64,000 bases of DNA from an uncultured Clostridia bacterium (GTDB taxonomy: Bacteria; Bacillota; Clostridia; TANB77; CAG-465): positions 31,907 to 95,906 of the forward strand of contig CALXES010000007.1 of the NCBI GenBank assembly GCA_944387385.1. Direction: 5' to 3'. Positions 16,437 to 24,987 of this stretch are shown piece after piece. The number at the start of each line of letters is the position of its first letter. The first letter of the stretch is position 1. The translations under genes were made by a program, and so were the position numbers. The notes under the pieces are model-generated. The model was not told where the DNA came from, did no database searches, and saw only the letters and a program-made list of their open reading frames with translations.

Positions 16437-17165
16437 CTAATTTCCCTCCTTTTTGGATTTATTTTTTTCTTCATTATATTTATCTATAAGATCAGGTCTA
16501 AATTTCTTAGTAATCCTAATAGATTCCTTTTTTCTATATTCTGCTATATTTTTATGGTGACCAGAGATTAAAATATCTGGTACTTTTCTTCCGCGAAAGT
16601 CATAAGGCTTTGTATACTGTGGATATTCAAGTAAATTATCTGTATGAGACTCCTCCATAAGTGAGTCTTCATTTATTACACCAGGAAGTAAGCGTATTAT
16701 ACTATCCATTAGCACTTGACATGCTAGCTCACCACCAGTTAATACATAGTCTCCAATTGATATTTCTTTCACATTATATTCTTCTATTATTCTTTCATCA
16801 ATTCCTTCATAATGACCACAAATAACTATATAGTTTGAATTAGATGATGAAAGTTCTTTAGAAATATTATAGTTTAATACTTTGCCTCTTGGTGACATAT
16901 ATATAATTTCTATTTTCTTATTTTCAGAAGATAGCTTTTCTATAGAATAATCTATAGCAGCACTTAGTGGTTGTGCAGATATTATCATACCACTTCCACC
17001 ACCGTATGGCGGAAAATCTACTCTATTATGTTTGTCTTTTGTAAAATCTCTAATATCTATAACTTCAATAGACGCTATATTTTTATCTATTGCACGTTTT
17101 ATTATACTTGTACTTACAAAAGCATCAAACATTTCTTTAAAAAGTGTTAACACAATAAATTTCAT
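16437..17165 (-). CDS. trmD: tRNA (guanine-37-N1)-methyltransferase
   Basis: The 242-residue SPOUT-family enzyme methylates G37 of tRNAs with G36, preventing +1 frameshifts. It shows [42 protein letters not shown] and the [15 protein letters not shown] tRNA-binding segment, with the usual length. It begins one base after the rimM stop. Confidence 0.97.
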   Translation of the reverse strand: MKFIVLTLFKEMFDAFVSTSIIKRAIDKNIASIEVIDIRDFTKDKHNRVDFPPYGGGSGMIISAQPLSAAIDYSIEKLSSENKKIEIIYMSPRGKVLNYNISKELSSSNSNYIVICGHYEGIDERIIEEYNVKEISIGDYVLTGGELACQVLMDSIIRLLPGVINEDSLMEESHTDNLLEYPQYTKPYDFRGRKVPDILISGHHKNIAEYRKKESIRITKKFRPDLIDKYNEEKNKSKKEGN

Positions 17166-17166
17166 A

Positions 17167-17670
17167 TTATATTAATCCTTCCATTAATTCAACATAGATT
17201 TTTCTTGCTTTTATATCCACTTTCTTTATAACTTGTTTTATAGCAGGTAAATATACTTTTTTATTATCGGTTGTAGTTACTTCATATACATCATTTGCAC
17301 CAGTATTAAAGACATAGTCTAAAGTTCCAATTAAATTATTATCTTTTATATCAATAACATCAAGACCAATTAAATCCTTAACATAGTAACTATCTTCTTC
17401 TAATGTATCTAAATCTTTCTCAGAAATATATATATATTTGTTTCTAAGAGCCTCTGCCTTTTCAACTGTATCTATAGTTGAAATTTTTGCAAGAATCATG
17501 CCCTTTTGAATTCTACAAGTAACATTGTATGCTTTACTCATTTGCTCATCTAAATATATTGTTTTTAATCTCTTTGCAAGACTCTCTACATCATCTGTAT
17601 ATGGATAAACTTTAACCTCACCTTTTATCCCATGTACATTTACTATCTGTCCAATTAAAACACTTTGCAT
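17167..17670 (-). CDS. rimM: 16S rRNA processing protein RimM
   Basis: The 167-residue product has the N-terminal RimM barrel (VNVHGIKGEVKVYPYTDD) and the C-terminal PRC barrel (YYVKDLIGLDVID...GANDVYEV...YLPAIKQVIK). RimM binds S19 and assists 30S head maturation. Its ATG overlaps the khpA stop as TAATG. Confidence 0.95.
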   Translation of the reverse strand: MQSVLIGQIVNVHGIKGEVKVYPYTDDVESLAKRLKTIYLDEQMSKAYNVTCRIQKGMILAKISTIDTVEKAEALRNKYIYISEKDLDTLEEDSYYVKDLIGLDVIDIKDNNLIGTLDYVFNTGANDVYEVTTTDNKKVYLPAIKQVIKKVDIKARKIYVELMEGLI

Positions 17671-17918
17671 TAAGCGTTCTCCTTTATTTCTTCAACATCG
17701 ACAGAAACTTTTTTTGATTCTTTTCCAGCATATGCATATATAATCTCTCTGATAGAACGAATTATTCTTCCTTCTTTACCGATTATTCTACCCATATCTG
17801 ACTTTGCTACTTTTAGCTTTAAAGTTATTTTTCCTTCGTTTTGAACTTCAGAAATTTCAACTTTTTCTGGATAAGCAACAAGATTTTTTACTATGTATTC
17901 TAATAAATTTTTATACAC
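17670..17918 (-). CDS. khpA: KH-domain RNA-binding protein KhpA
   Basis: The 82-residue product is a single KH domain with the GxxG loop in GRIIGKEGRIIRSIREII. In Firmicutes KhpA works with KhpB as an RNA chaperone affecting cell division and growth. The start is GTG 17918 with AGGAGG nine bases upstream. Its position between rpsP and rimM is the standard one. Confidence 0.93.
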   Translation of the reverse strand: MYKNLLEYIVKNLVAYPEKVEISEVQNEGKITLKLKVAKSDMGRIIGKEGRIIRSIREIIYAYAGKESKKVSVDVEEIKENA

Positions 17919-17931
17919 CTTTCTTGTCCTC

Positions 17932-18174
17932 CTATATTTCTAATCCTGCTTTTTTAATAAGAGCCATAGCAGTATCTGTAGGTTTTGCTCCTTTTTTAAT
18001 CCATTCTGCTACTTTTTCTGTATCTACTTTTAATTCAACTGGCTCAGTCATGGGATTGTAAGTTCCTACCTTCTCAATGAATCTTCCATCAGCTGGATAT
18101 CTAGAATCAGCAACAACTATAGTATAATATGGAGCTTTTTTTGCACCATCTCTTCTTAGTCTAATTTTTACCAT
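17932..18174 (-). CDS. rpsP: 30S ribosomal protein S16
   Basis: The 80-residue product begins [25 protein letters not shown] and contains [10 protein letters not shown], matching S16 across its length. AAGGAGGTG lies seven bases before ATG 18174. It is 41 bases downstream of ffh. Confidence 0.98.
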   Translation of the reverse strand: MVKIRLRRDGAKKAPYYTIVVADSRYPADGRFIEKVGTYNPMTEPVELKVDTEKVAEWIKKGAKPTDTAMALIKKAGLEI

Positions 18175-18215
18175 TAAGTTTCACCTCCTTACAGTGAAAT
18201 AAATATTATTTTTAT

Positions 18216-19550
18216 CTATTTAAATAAATTGTTCATTCCTGGCATTTTAGGATATTTACCATTTCCATTCATCATAGATTTCATCATTTTTTGCATTTGT
18301 GTAAATTGTTCTATAAATCTATTAATATCTTGAACTTTATTTCCACTACCTTTTGCAATTCTTTGACGTCTTGATGCATTTAAAATTTTTGGATTTTTTC
18401 TTTCTTCTTTTGTCATAGATGTTATTATTGCATCTATACGAAGCAATTGTTTTTCATCTATTTCAATATCCTTAATTTCCTTTGGAATTCCAGGAATCAT
18501 AGCAAGCAATTGTTTAAATGAACCCATCTTTCTGATTTTCTTCATTTGATTTAAGTAATCATCTAATGTAAATTCATTTTTCTTAATTTTCTTTTCAAGT
18601 TCTAAAGCTTCCTCTTCCTCGTATGCTTCTTCAGCTTTATCTATAATAGATAAAACATCTCCCATTCCAAGAATTCTAGAAGCAAGCCTATCTGGATAGA
18701 ACGGCTCTAAATCACTTAGCTTTTCACCAACAGATGCAAATTTTATTGGCTTTTTAGTAATACTTTTTACTGAAAGTGCAGCACCACCTCTTGAATCAGA
18801 ATCCAATTTTGACATTGTAATAGAATCAATTCCTAATTTATCATTAAAGTCTTTTGCTACATTTACAGCTTCTTGACCTACCATTGAGTCAATAACTAGC
18901 ATTATTTCATGTGGTTTTATAGCTTTTTTTAATTCTACCAGCTCATTCATTAAAGCTTCATCTATTTGTAGACGACCTGCTGTATCAATAATTACTACAT
19001 TACATAGCTTAGAAGTTGCTGCTTTTATACCATTTTTTGCTATAGCTACAACATCTTTATTATCTTCTTCACTATAAACATCAACACCTAGACTTTTACC
19101 TAAAGTCTGTAATTGTTTTATAGCAGCTGGTCTATATACATCACAAGCAACCATAAATGGTTTTTTGCCTTGTTTTCTTAAATAATTACTTAATTTTCCA
19201 CAAAGTGTTGTTTTACCACTACCTTGAAGTCCAACTAACATTATTATTGTAGGTGGATTAGAAGAAAAATTAAGCCCTGAATTTGTATCTCCTAAAAGCT
19301 CAGTTAACTCATCCCTAACAATCTTTACAACTTGTTGTCCTGGTGTTAAAGATTTCATTACATCTTCTCCTAATGCTTTCTCTTCAATAGAAGAAATAAA
19401 ATCTTTAACAACTTTATAGTTAACATCTGCCTCAAGAAGTGCAAGTTTAACTTCTCTTAGCATTTCTTTTAGTTCTTTTTCAGAAATTCTTGTTTGTCCT
19501 TTTAGTTTTTTCATTACATTTTGTAATTTATCTGAAAGACTATCAAACAT
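18216..19550 (-). CDS. ffh: Signal recognition particle protein Ffh
   Basis: The 444-residue SRP54 GTPase delivers nascent membrane proteins to FtsY. The N-domain (1-90) is followed by the G-domain with GLQGSGKTTLCGKL (about 107-120), DVYRPAA, DTAGRLQ and SKLDSDSRGG (the usual form is TKLDGDARGG), and by the M-domain (about 300-444) with GMGDV and the RRQRIAKGSG RNA-binding motif. It starts at ATG 19550 inside the ylxM stop (TAATG). Confidence 0.97.
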   Translation of the reverse strand: MFDSLSDKLQNVMKKLKGQTRISEKELKEMLREVKLALLEADVNYKVVKDFISSIEEKALGEDVMKSLTPGQQVVKIVRDELTELLGDTNSGLNFSSNPPTIIMLVGLQGSGKTTLCGKLSNYLRKQGKKPFMVACDVYRPAAIKQLQTLGKSLGVDVYSEEDNKDVVAIAKNGIKAATSKLCNVVIIDTAGRLQIDEALMNELVELKKAIKPHEIMLVIDSMVGQEAVNVAKDFNDKLGIDSITMSKLDSDSRGGAALSVKSITKKPIKFASVGEKLSDLEPFYPDRLASRILGMGDVLSIIDKAEEAYEEEEALELEKKIKKNEFTLDDYLNQMKKIRKMGSFKQLLAMIPGIPKEIKDIEIDEKQLLRIDAIITSMTKEERKNPKILNASRRQRIAKGSGNKVQDINRFIEQFTQMQKMMKSMMNGNGKYPKMPGMNNLFK

Positions 19551-19870
19551 TATATATCATCCTCACTTTTTAGTAGTTTCTTAAGTTGTTGTCTTTTTTT
19601 ATTCAAATCTTCACTATCACACAAATTATATGCCTTATCCATTCTTTCAGTCAAAGCTAAAGTATGTGTAACTTTTTCAAAATTCAAAAGTGTATTTTCA
19701 CTCGATTTTATGCTATCTCTTACTGCTTGGTAAGAAATTTCTTTATTTTCAGCAATTTCTCTTAAAGATAAATTATATAAATAATACTCTTCAAAAATCT
19801 CTTGCTGCTTTTTGGTAAGTAGTTTTCCATATATATCATATAACATAGAAAACTCAACATTTTTATCCAT
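19550..19870 (-). CDS. ylxM: YlxM family DNA-binding/SRP-associated protein
   Basis: The 106-residue helix-turn-helix protein has LLTKKQQEIFEEYYLYNLSLREIAENKEISYQAVRDSI, the sigma-70 region 4-like motif of YlxM. The family is encoded next to ffh and stimulates SRP GTPase function in some species. ATG 19870 has GGGTGAT seven bases upstream; the longer in-frame start at 19948 would precede the promoter's transcription start. It is the first gene of the ylxM-ffh-rpsP-khpA-rimM-trmD-rplS-rbgA-proS operon. Confidence 0.92.
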   Translation of the reverse strand: MDKNVEFSMLYDIYGKLLTKKQQEIFEEYYLYNLSLREIAENKEISYQAVRDSIKSSENTLLNFEKVTHTLALTERMDKAYNLCDSEDLNKKRQQLKKLLKSEDDI

Positions 19871-19883
19871 GATAATCACCCAT

Positions 19884-19945
19884 AAAAAATGTGTAAAGCT
19901 CAAAAACTTTACACACATTATACACTCTGTTTTATTATTTGTCAA
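19884..19945 (-). promoter_or_regulatory. ylxM operon promoter overlapping a terminator-like hairpin
   Basis: TTGACA (19945-19940), exactly 17 bases and TATAAT (19922-19917) form a consensus promoter. Directly downstream is a nine-bp hairpin TGTGTAAAG/CTTTACACA (19915-19907 with 19898-19890) followed by six T. The expected start of transcription, near 19910, falls inside the 5' arm, so the hairpin should stop read-through from upstream but be incomplete in the operon's own mRNA. Confidence 0.75.
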
Positions 19946-19979
19946 CAAATTTAGTAAAAAATATTGAAAAATTAGTATT

Positions 19980-20216
19980 TTAACTATTTTTACCTCTTAA
20001 ATATTCAATAGCATTTTTTAATCTCTCTTTATATCCCTCTAGAGTTCTCTTTTTTTCTTCAATTTCTATATCCATTCCAAGTATTTCTAGCTCATACATA
20101 AAATTTAACTGAATAACATCTTCTAAAGCCATATCTTTTTGTGATATTTTACCTTCTTCAAACTTAGACCTTAACTCTTCTATTCTTTTAACTTCTCTAA
20201 GATATGTCTTTTCCAT
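19980..20216 (-). CDS. Small coiled-coil protein, paralog 1
   Basis: The 78-residue highly charged, helical protein is not a recognised family member. ATG 20216 has GGAGGA eight bases upstream and overlaps the end of the preceding 903-residue gene by 20 bases. The core LRSKFEEGKISQKDM...EDV.QLNFMYE...YKERLKNAIEYL aligns along its length with the product at 23024-23263 and, more weakly, with the C-terminus of the product at 53224-53625. The heptad pattern from about residue 35 to the end suggests a coiled coil. A structural or partner role for the large upstream protein is inferred from coupling. Confidence 0.6.
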   Translation of the reverse strand: MEKTYLREVKRIEELRSKFEEGKISQKDMALEDVIQLNFMYELEILGMDIEIEEKKRTLEGYKERLKNAIEYLRGKNS

Positions 20217-22908
20217 TTTTTTCTTCCTCCTTATTCTTTTGGTTTTTTTCCTTTTCAAATTCTATGTATTCAAGCTGTTTTACTGTTCCATCTTTTTCTA
20301 GATTACTAATTTTTTCTTTTAAGTTAGAAACTTCTATAGATTTTGATTTTTTCTCTTTACTTAATTTTTCTAAATCAATTGCAATATCTGGATTTTTTTG
20401 TGCTAGATCTAATAATTTATGTGATGATTTTAGCATTTTTGCTCCTTCTTCATCCAATTTTTCCATCATTTTGCCTATTTCTAAATCTATACTATATTCT
20501 CTTTCATCTAAATACCTATTAGCAGCTTCTTCTGTAATAACTCCTTTAGCAACAAGTTCATTTACAACTTCACATGCTACTTTCATTTTAGACAATCTTT
20601 CATCATCTATTTCTTTTGTTCTCTCCTTCATAAAATTATTATATGTTTCATTTAAGACTTGCTTAGTTAAATCTAAACTTGGCTCTATCTTTTCTGATTG
20701 TTCCTTTTTATATGGATTATCTAACTCGTATGATTCCTCTTTATATTGGTCTTTTTCTTCTTGATTTACATCTTCTATTTTTTTGTCTTTATCTAATCCA
20801 TTTGTATCTTCTTTAGGTTCTTGATGTATCTCTTCTATAACTTCTTGTTCTTTATCATCTTTTACAGGATCATCATATATTGCTTCATTTGTATAATGAT
20901 TACTATCATCTACAACATAAGTATTTTCATCATCTTCTTTAATTTTATTTTCTTTTTCGTTTACATTATTCTTTTCTTTATTTTCTGCTTCTTTTACAGA
21001 CTTTATTTTTTTTTCCTCTTCAGCTTTAGGATATACTTTTTCTTCCTCATCTAGTTTTTTATCTTGTGTATTTTCCTTTTTGCTTTCATTTTCCATATAC
21101 TTTTCATCATTATTCTTAGGTTTACTCTTGTTATCTTTTGATTTTATTTCTTCTTTATCTTCTTCTACTTTATTATCTTTTTTTGTCTTTATATCATCTA
21201 CTTCTTTGTACTCTTTTTCTTCTCTTTCAGATGGTTTTTTCTCATATTCTTCATCTATATCTTTTTCATTAGCTAAATCTTCTTCTACCGCTTGTTTTAG
21301 ATCTTCATATGTTTTTTTAGATCCATTTTTTATATTAGCTATAATTCCGCCAACTTTACTTACAATCCTATTTCTTTTATTTTTCCTATTCTCATCTGAT
21401 TTTTTTAGTTCATCTGCTGTATATAGCTTTACTGTTCCTTTTGTCTTTTGAACATTATCTCTTATGTCTTTGATAAAATCTAGTCTTGCTTGCATTTCTT
21501 CAAATTCTTTATCTCGAATTTCTATATCAGCTTTTGTATTGTTAATTAATTCCTCAAATTTTAGTTTTGCATCTAACTGACTATCTAAATTTTTAACTTC
21601 ATTTTGACTTAAATTTCTTAATTTATCTATAGCAGAAAAATCTAAATTTTCCATTATTTCAGGATTCCACATATTTTCTGATTTGAAAGAATTATCTGCA
21701 TATTCTTTTAATTCAGCTATAGAGCTTAAATTTGTTTTTTTAAGTAACTGTTGATATTCATCTGAAATTAATCCTTCATTTATTTTTTCCTTGTTTTTCT
21801 CTGCAAATTCTAAGAAATCCTTAGATATTTCGTAGTTATCATCTCTTATTCTTCCTTTAACCTCTAATATTTTATCTAGTTCACTAATAAATCTATCGTC
21901 ACCCAAACGTTTTCTTAAATCCAAGATTTCTTTTTTCGAATGATTATTTACTAGTTTTTGATACATAATTTCTGCAAAAGAATCATCTATATCTTCAATA
22001 ACTTCGTTTAATGTTTCTTCATTTGTATATCTTCCATCTTTAAGTTTTCTTTCTTTATTTTTTTCTCTTAGCTCTATTAATTTATCAAATTCTATTAACG
22101 TACCATCTGAATTATATTTATTTTTTAATGAATTTTCTTTTTCAATTATTTCAGGATGCATTAATATAAGAAGATCTGGTTTAGAGTAATTAAGCTCTAA
22201 ATTTTCAGCACTTTGTTTTAATATTTCATTTTCTTCATAATAAGATTTCTCATTTAATTTTGTTACCTTATCATAAAAATCGTTAATTATTTCTGATTTA
22301 ACTGTTGGGTCAATTTTTATACTCTTTGTCTCCATTCCAATCATAGCCTTAAATAAGTTTAGATCTGTCTTTCTTCTTGCTAAATCTATACTGTATTCTG
22401 ATGGAATGTCTAAAGAATCAACATCAAATTTTGATAAATCTTCTTCATTTATATCAAGATTTCTAAAAGAATAATTCATCGACTCTATAATACTTGGAGT
22501 TGTCTTCTTAGATGATATTTCAAATCCTCTACTATTTTTCTCTTCATCTTTAATATTTTGTTGTCTCATAGCTTCAACTTCAAGCTCAACGCCTATATCT
22601 TCAGCAATCTCAATTAGATTTCTCATTTTTGCTACCATATTTGAAGAATTTCTATTCCCAGATAATATTTCTTCATTTAATGGAATATCGATAACAGGAT
22701 TGCTATCTGAGGTAACGATTAATCTTCCCGCATCTATGTCTGTTTCTATATTAACCTTTCCTATTGAAGTCTTATTTATGTACATGTTTGCAAATATCTT
22801 AGCAAATTCTTGAACTTTTATTGAATATTCATCATTACTCACTTGATTTTTTACAATTTCATTATAATTTTGTCTAAATAATGTTTTAGGTTCTCTTGGC
22901 TGTGGCAT
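20197..22908 (-). CDS. Large charged coiled-coil protein of unknown function, paralog of the HEIQH protein
   Basis: The 903-residue soluble protein has no signal peptide or membrane segment. I recognise no known family. Its residues about 243-395 align with residues about 242-390 of the product at 23241-24977: KP..L..., YNSDGT..EFDKLIE, SFAEIMYQKL, RKRLGDDRF..EL and KTNLS match there. It lacks the HExxH part of that protein. Residues about 560-720 are an extremely Lys/Glu/Asp-rich low-complexity stretch, and the C-terminal 170 residues are helical and coiled-coil-like. ATG 22908 (AGGGAGG five bases upstream) is chosen over an upstream in-frame ATG at 22959 that lacks a site. It is co-transcribed with the overlapping small gene at 19980-20216. 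Confidence 0.6.
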   Translation of the reverse strand: MPQPREPKTLFRQNYNEIVKNQVSNDEYSIKVQEFAKIFANMYINKTSIGKVNIETDIDAGRLIVTSDSNPVIDIPLNEEILSGNRNSSNMVAKMRNLIEIAEDIGVELEVEAMRQQNIKDEEKNSRGFEISSKKTTPSIIESMNYSFRNLDINEEDLSKFDVDSLDIPSEYSIDLARRKTDLNLFKAMIGMETKSIKIDPTVKSEIINDFYDKVTKLNEKSYYEENEILKQSAENLELNYSKPDLLILMHPEIIEKENSLKNKYNSDGTLIEFDKLIELREKNKERKLKDGRYTNEETLNEVIEDIDDSFAEIMYQKLVNNHSKKEILDLRKRLGDDRFISELDKILEVKGRIRDDNYEISKDFLEFAEKNKEKINEGLISDEYQQLLKKTNLSSIAELKEYADNSFKSENMWNPEIMENLDFSAIDKLRNLSQNEVKNLDSQLDAKLKFEELINNTKADIEIRDKEFEEMQARLDFIKDIRDNVQKTKGTVKLYTADELKKSDENRKNKRNRIVSKVGGIIANIKNGSKKTYEDLKQAVEEDLANEKDIDEEYEKKPSEREEKEYKEVDDIKTKKDNKVEEDKEEIKSKDNKSKPKNNDEKYMENESKKENTQDKKLDEEEKVYPKAEEEKKIKSVKEAENKEKNNVNEKENKIKEDDENTYVVDDSNHYTNEAIYDDPVKDDKEQEVIEEIHQEPKEDTNGLDKDKKIEDVNQEEKDQYKEESYELDNPYKKEQSEKIEPSLDLTKQVLNETYNNFMKERTKEIDDERLSKMKVACEVVNELVAKGVITEEAANRYLDEREYSIDLEIGKMMEKLDEEGAKMLKSSHKLLDLAQKNPDIAIDLEKLSKEKKSKSIEVSNLKEKISNLEKDGTVKQLEYIEFEKEKNQKNKEEEKNGKDIS

Positions 22909-22954
22909 AATTTCCTCCCTTTGTTTTTTCACATCTCTTCCTCTTATATTATTT

Positions 22955-22983
22955 ATCATAGCATGAAAAAAAAAATTTTACAA
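22955..22983 (-). promoter_or_regulatory. Promoter of the 903-residue protein gene
   Basis: TTGTAA (22983-22978), 17 bases that include ten T, and TATGAT (22960-22955) lie 47 bases before ATG 22908. Confidence 0.5.
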
Positions 22984-22984
22984 T

Positions 22985-23016
22985 AAAAAAAGAGTGTAAA
23001 ATTAGCTTCTACACTC
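22985..23016 (-). terminator. Terminator after small paralog 2
   Basis: A seven-bp stem GAGTGTA/TACACTC (23016-23010 with 22998-22992) is followed on the minus strand by six T, just after the stop at 23024. Confidence 0.7.
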
Positions 23017-23023
23017 ATTAAAC

Positions 23024-23263
23024 TTAATTTTTATTTAATGCGTCAATTGCATATTGCATTCTTTTTTTATATGAGTCTATTTTTTCGTACAAATCCTTAA
23101 TTTCTGCATTCAGATTTTTTATTTGATAATCATACATTTTCGATATTATATATGCATCCTCATCAGAAATTTCTTCAAGAGTTATTTCTGTTTTTTCAAA
23201 CTTAGTTTTAATTTCTTTTATTCTAGCATATTCTTTTTCATCAAATTTGTTTTCCAATTTCAT
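23024..23263 (-). CDS. Small coiled-coil protein, paralog 2
   Basis: The 79-residue charged helical protein is not a recognised family member. It aligns with the 19980-20216 product through IKTKFEKTEITLEEI..EDA...KMY..Q...YKKRMQYAIDAL. ATG 23263 lies inside the end of the upstream HEIQH gene (23-base overlap) with GGAGG three to four bases before it. The repeated arrangement of a large protein followed by an overlapping small coiled-coil protein suggests that each pair forms a complex. Confidence 0.6.
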   Translation of the reverse strand: MKLENKFDEKEYARIKEIKTKFEKTEITLEEISDEDAYIISKMYDYQIKNLNAEIKDLYEKIDSYKKRMQYAIDALNKN

Positions 23264-24977
23264 TTTCCTCCATTTGTTTCTCATCACGATTTAAGAATAC
23301 CTTATTTTCTGCAATAGACAAAATTTCTTCAGACTCTTTTTTTATATTATCAAATCTACGACTCAACTCATCTCTTGTAAGTTCTAAGCTTTGTACTTCT
23401 GCTCTTTTATTTTCTAATACTTCTTTATTAAAACTATCTGTAGCACCTTGTAGTTGCTTTTTATTATTATTTTCTATTCTTTTTCTTATATTATATGCAA
23501 GCCTATACAAAGGATTTTTCATTTTTCTTCTATGCTCTTTTAAAGCATTCATTCTTTTTGTTTTTTCTTCTTTCTCTTTTTTCTTAATTTGTTCAAATCT
23601 TCTTTGAGCAAATCTATCTTTCATTAAATTTTTATAATTTTCTTTATCTTTTCTAATCCTATTATTACTTGCTTCATACTGCTCTTTTGTAACATATTTT
23701 GGATACATATTATATGTTTTTTCAACTTCACCTTTTATTTTATTTAAGTAATTTAGTTCATGAACATTAAAATCTATTTTTTGTTTTCCTGTTTTTTCAT
23801 CTATTTGAACTGAAAAATTAGTTTTTTCATAAATATGACTTAAGGAATCTAAAGCATCACCTTTTAATTTTTCACTTATTCTATCTTTATTTTCTTCAAA
23901 AAATTTAGAATACTGCTCATATTTTTTAAATTGCTCATTTATATCACTCTTTTTGCCTTTTATAACAAAATTTAGCTCTTTAAAAAATACTTCATCACCC
24001 ATTCTTTGCCTTTGTTCAACAATTTGCTCATCAGATGACCTTATTAAACAATTATATAATATCTGTGAAAAGCCCGCACTTGCTTGCTTATACAAATTAT
24101 TTTTTGTTTCTTCCGTAATTTTAGAATTACTAAGTAAAGCTTCAAGTTCTCTATTTTTTCTTTCAACTACTTCTTCAAAAGAAAATCTTGTTCCATCTTT
24201 ATCATACTCTAAATTTAAAATTTTGTATTTTTTATTTTCAAGAATTTGTGGTTTGGCCGAGACATACTCATCAACATATGCTGTGGTTACATCATGCCTA
24301 TTATATTTAGCTCTACTTGAATCATACTTTAGCTTATTAAATTCTACATTATCTTCATCTATTGATTTTATTACTTTATTTACAAGAAATTCTCTCTTTT
24401 TTACAGATAAATTTGGAAAAATTCTAAATAATTGAGTAGCGGTCTTTATAGCTCCTGTCCTTCTTGCATCTCCTTCTATATACGTATCTTCATAATTTCC
24501 TTCATCTACACTATAAAACTTATCTAAATCTGTTTTTTTAGCTAAATCTTCTTGTGCTATATTCATACAATCAGATATTGTCATACCCTTTGTATTAATT
24601 CTAAAGTTCTCTATGCCCTTCTTTTGAAAATAATGCTGAATCTCATGATTTAAAGTATCCTGTAAAGATACTGCAGCAACAAATCTTCTATTAGAATTAT
24701 TTGAAGCAAACTTATCAATTAACAAATCTACGTTAATTCTTAATATTGATACGCCACCATTTTCTGCAGTCTGCATGCTACCTGCATTTTCAGGATCTTT
24801 CTCTTCCATTAATATTATTCTTTCATTTTCATACTTAGTATTTTTTAATGTTGCTTCAACATACTTACTGCAATATTCTAATATTTTCTTTTTAGATGGT
24901 TTAAAAAGTGATTTTTTATCCACAGATTTTCCAAAAAAATCTCTTACTATCTTCTCTTCATTTGTTAATCTTACCAT
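23241..24977 (-). CDS. Putative zincin-like protein with HEIQH motif and coiled-coil tail
   Basis: The 578-residue protein has no signal peptide or membrane segment. Residues 111-115 are HEIQH, a match to the zinc metalloprotease HExxH motif, in the context SLQDTLNHEIQHYFQ; Glu168 in YIEGDARR could be the third zinc ligand. Residues about 242-390 form a domain shared with the 903-residue neighbour. Residues about 410-560 are Lys/Arg/Glu-rich and coiled-coil-like. I know no family with this exact architecture. It starts at ATG 24977, ten bases after the cca stop, with only a weak GGG-containing site. Protease activity is an inference from the motif. Confidence 0.6.
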   Translation of the reverse strand: MVRLTNEEKIVRDFFGKSVDKKSLFKPSKKKILEYCSKYVEATLKNTKYENERIILMEEKDPENAGSMQTAENGGVSILRINVDLLIDKFASNNSNRRFVAAVSLQDTLNHEIQHYFQKKGIENFRINTKGMTISDCMNIAQEDLAKKTDLDKFYSVDEGNYEDTYIEGDARRTGAIKTATQLFRIFPNLSVKKREFLVNKVIKSIDEDNVEFNKLKYDSSRAKYNRHDVTTAYVDEYVSAKPQILENKKYKILNLEYDKDGTRFSFEEVVERKNRELEALLSNSKITEETKNNLYKQASAGFSQILYNCLIRSSDEQIVEQRQRMGDEVFFKELNFVIKGKKSDINEQFKKYEQYSKFFEENKDRISEKLKGDALDSLSHIYEKTNFSVQIDEKTGKQKIDFNVHELNYLNKIKGEVEKTYNMYPKYVTKEQYEASNNRIRKDKENYKNLMKDRFAQRRFEQIKKKEKEEKTKRMNALKEHRRKMKNPLYRLAYNIRKRIENNNKKQLQGATDSFNKEVLENKRAEVQSLELTRDELSRRFDNIKKESEEILSIAENKVFLNRDEKQMEENEIGKQI

Positions 24978-24987
24978 AATAACTACC

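Noticed and set aside
20821..21054. Phe/Ile-rich plus-strand frame opposite the Lys/Glu-rich region
   Set aside because: It is the antisense of AAA/GAA-rich codons; the aromatic/aliphatic composition is a direct artefact.
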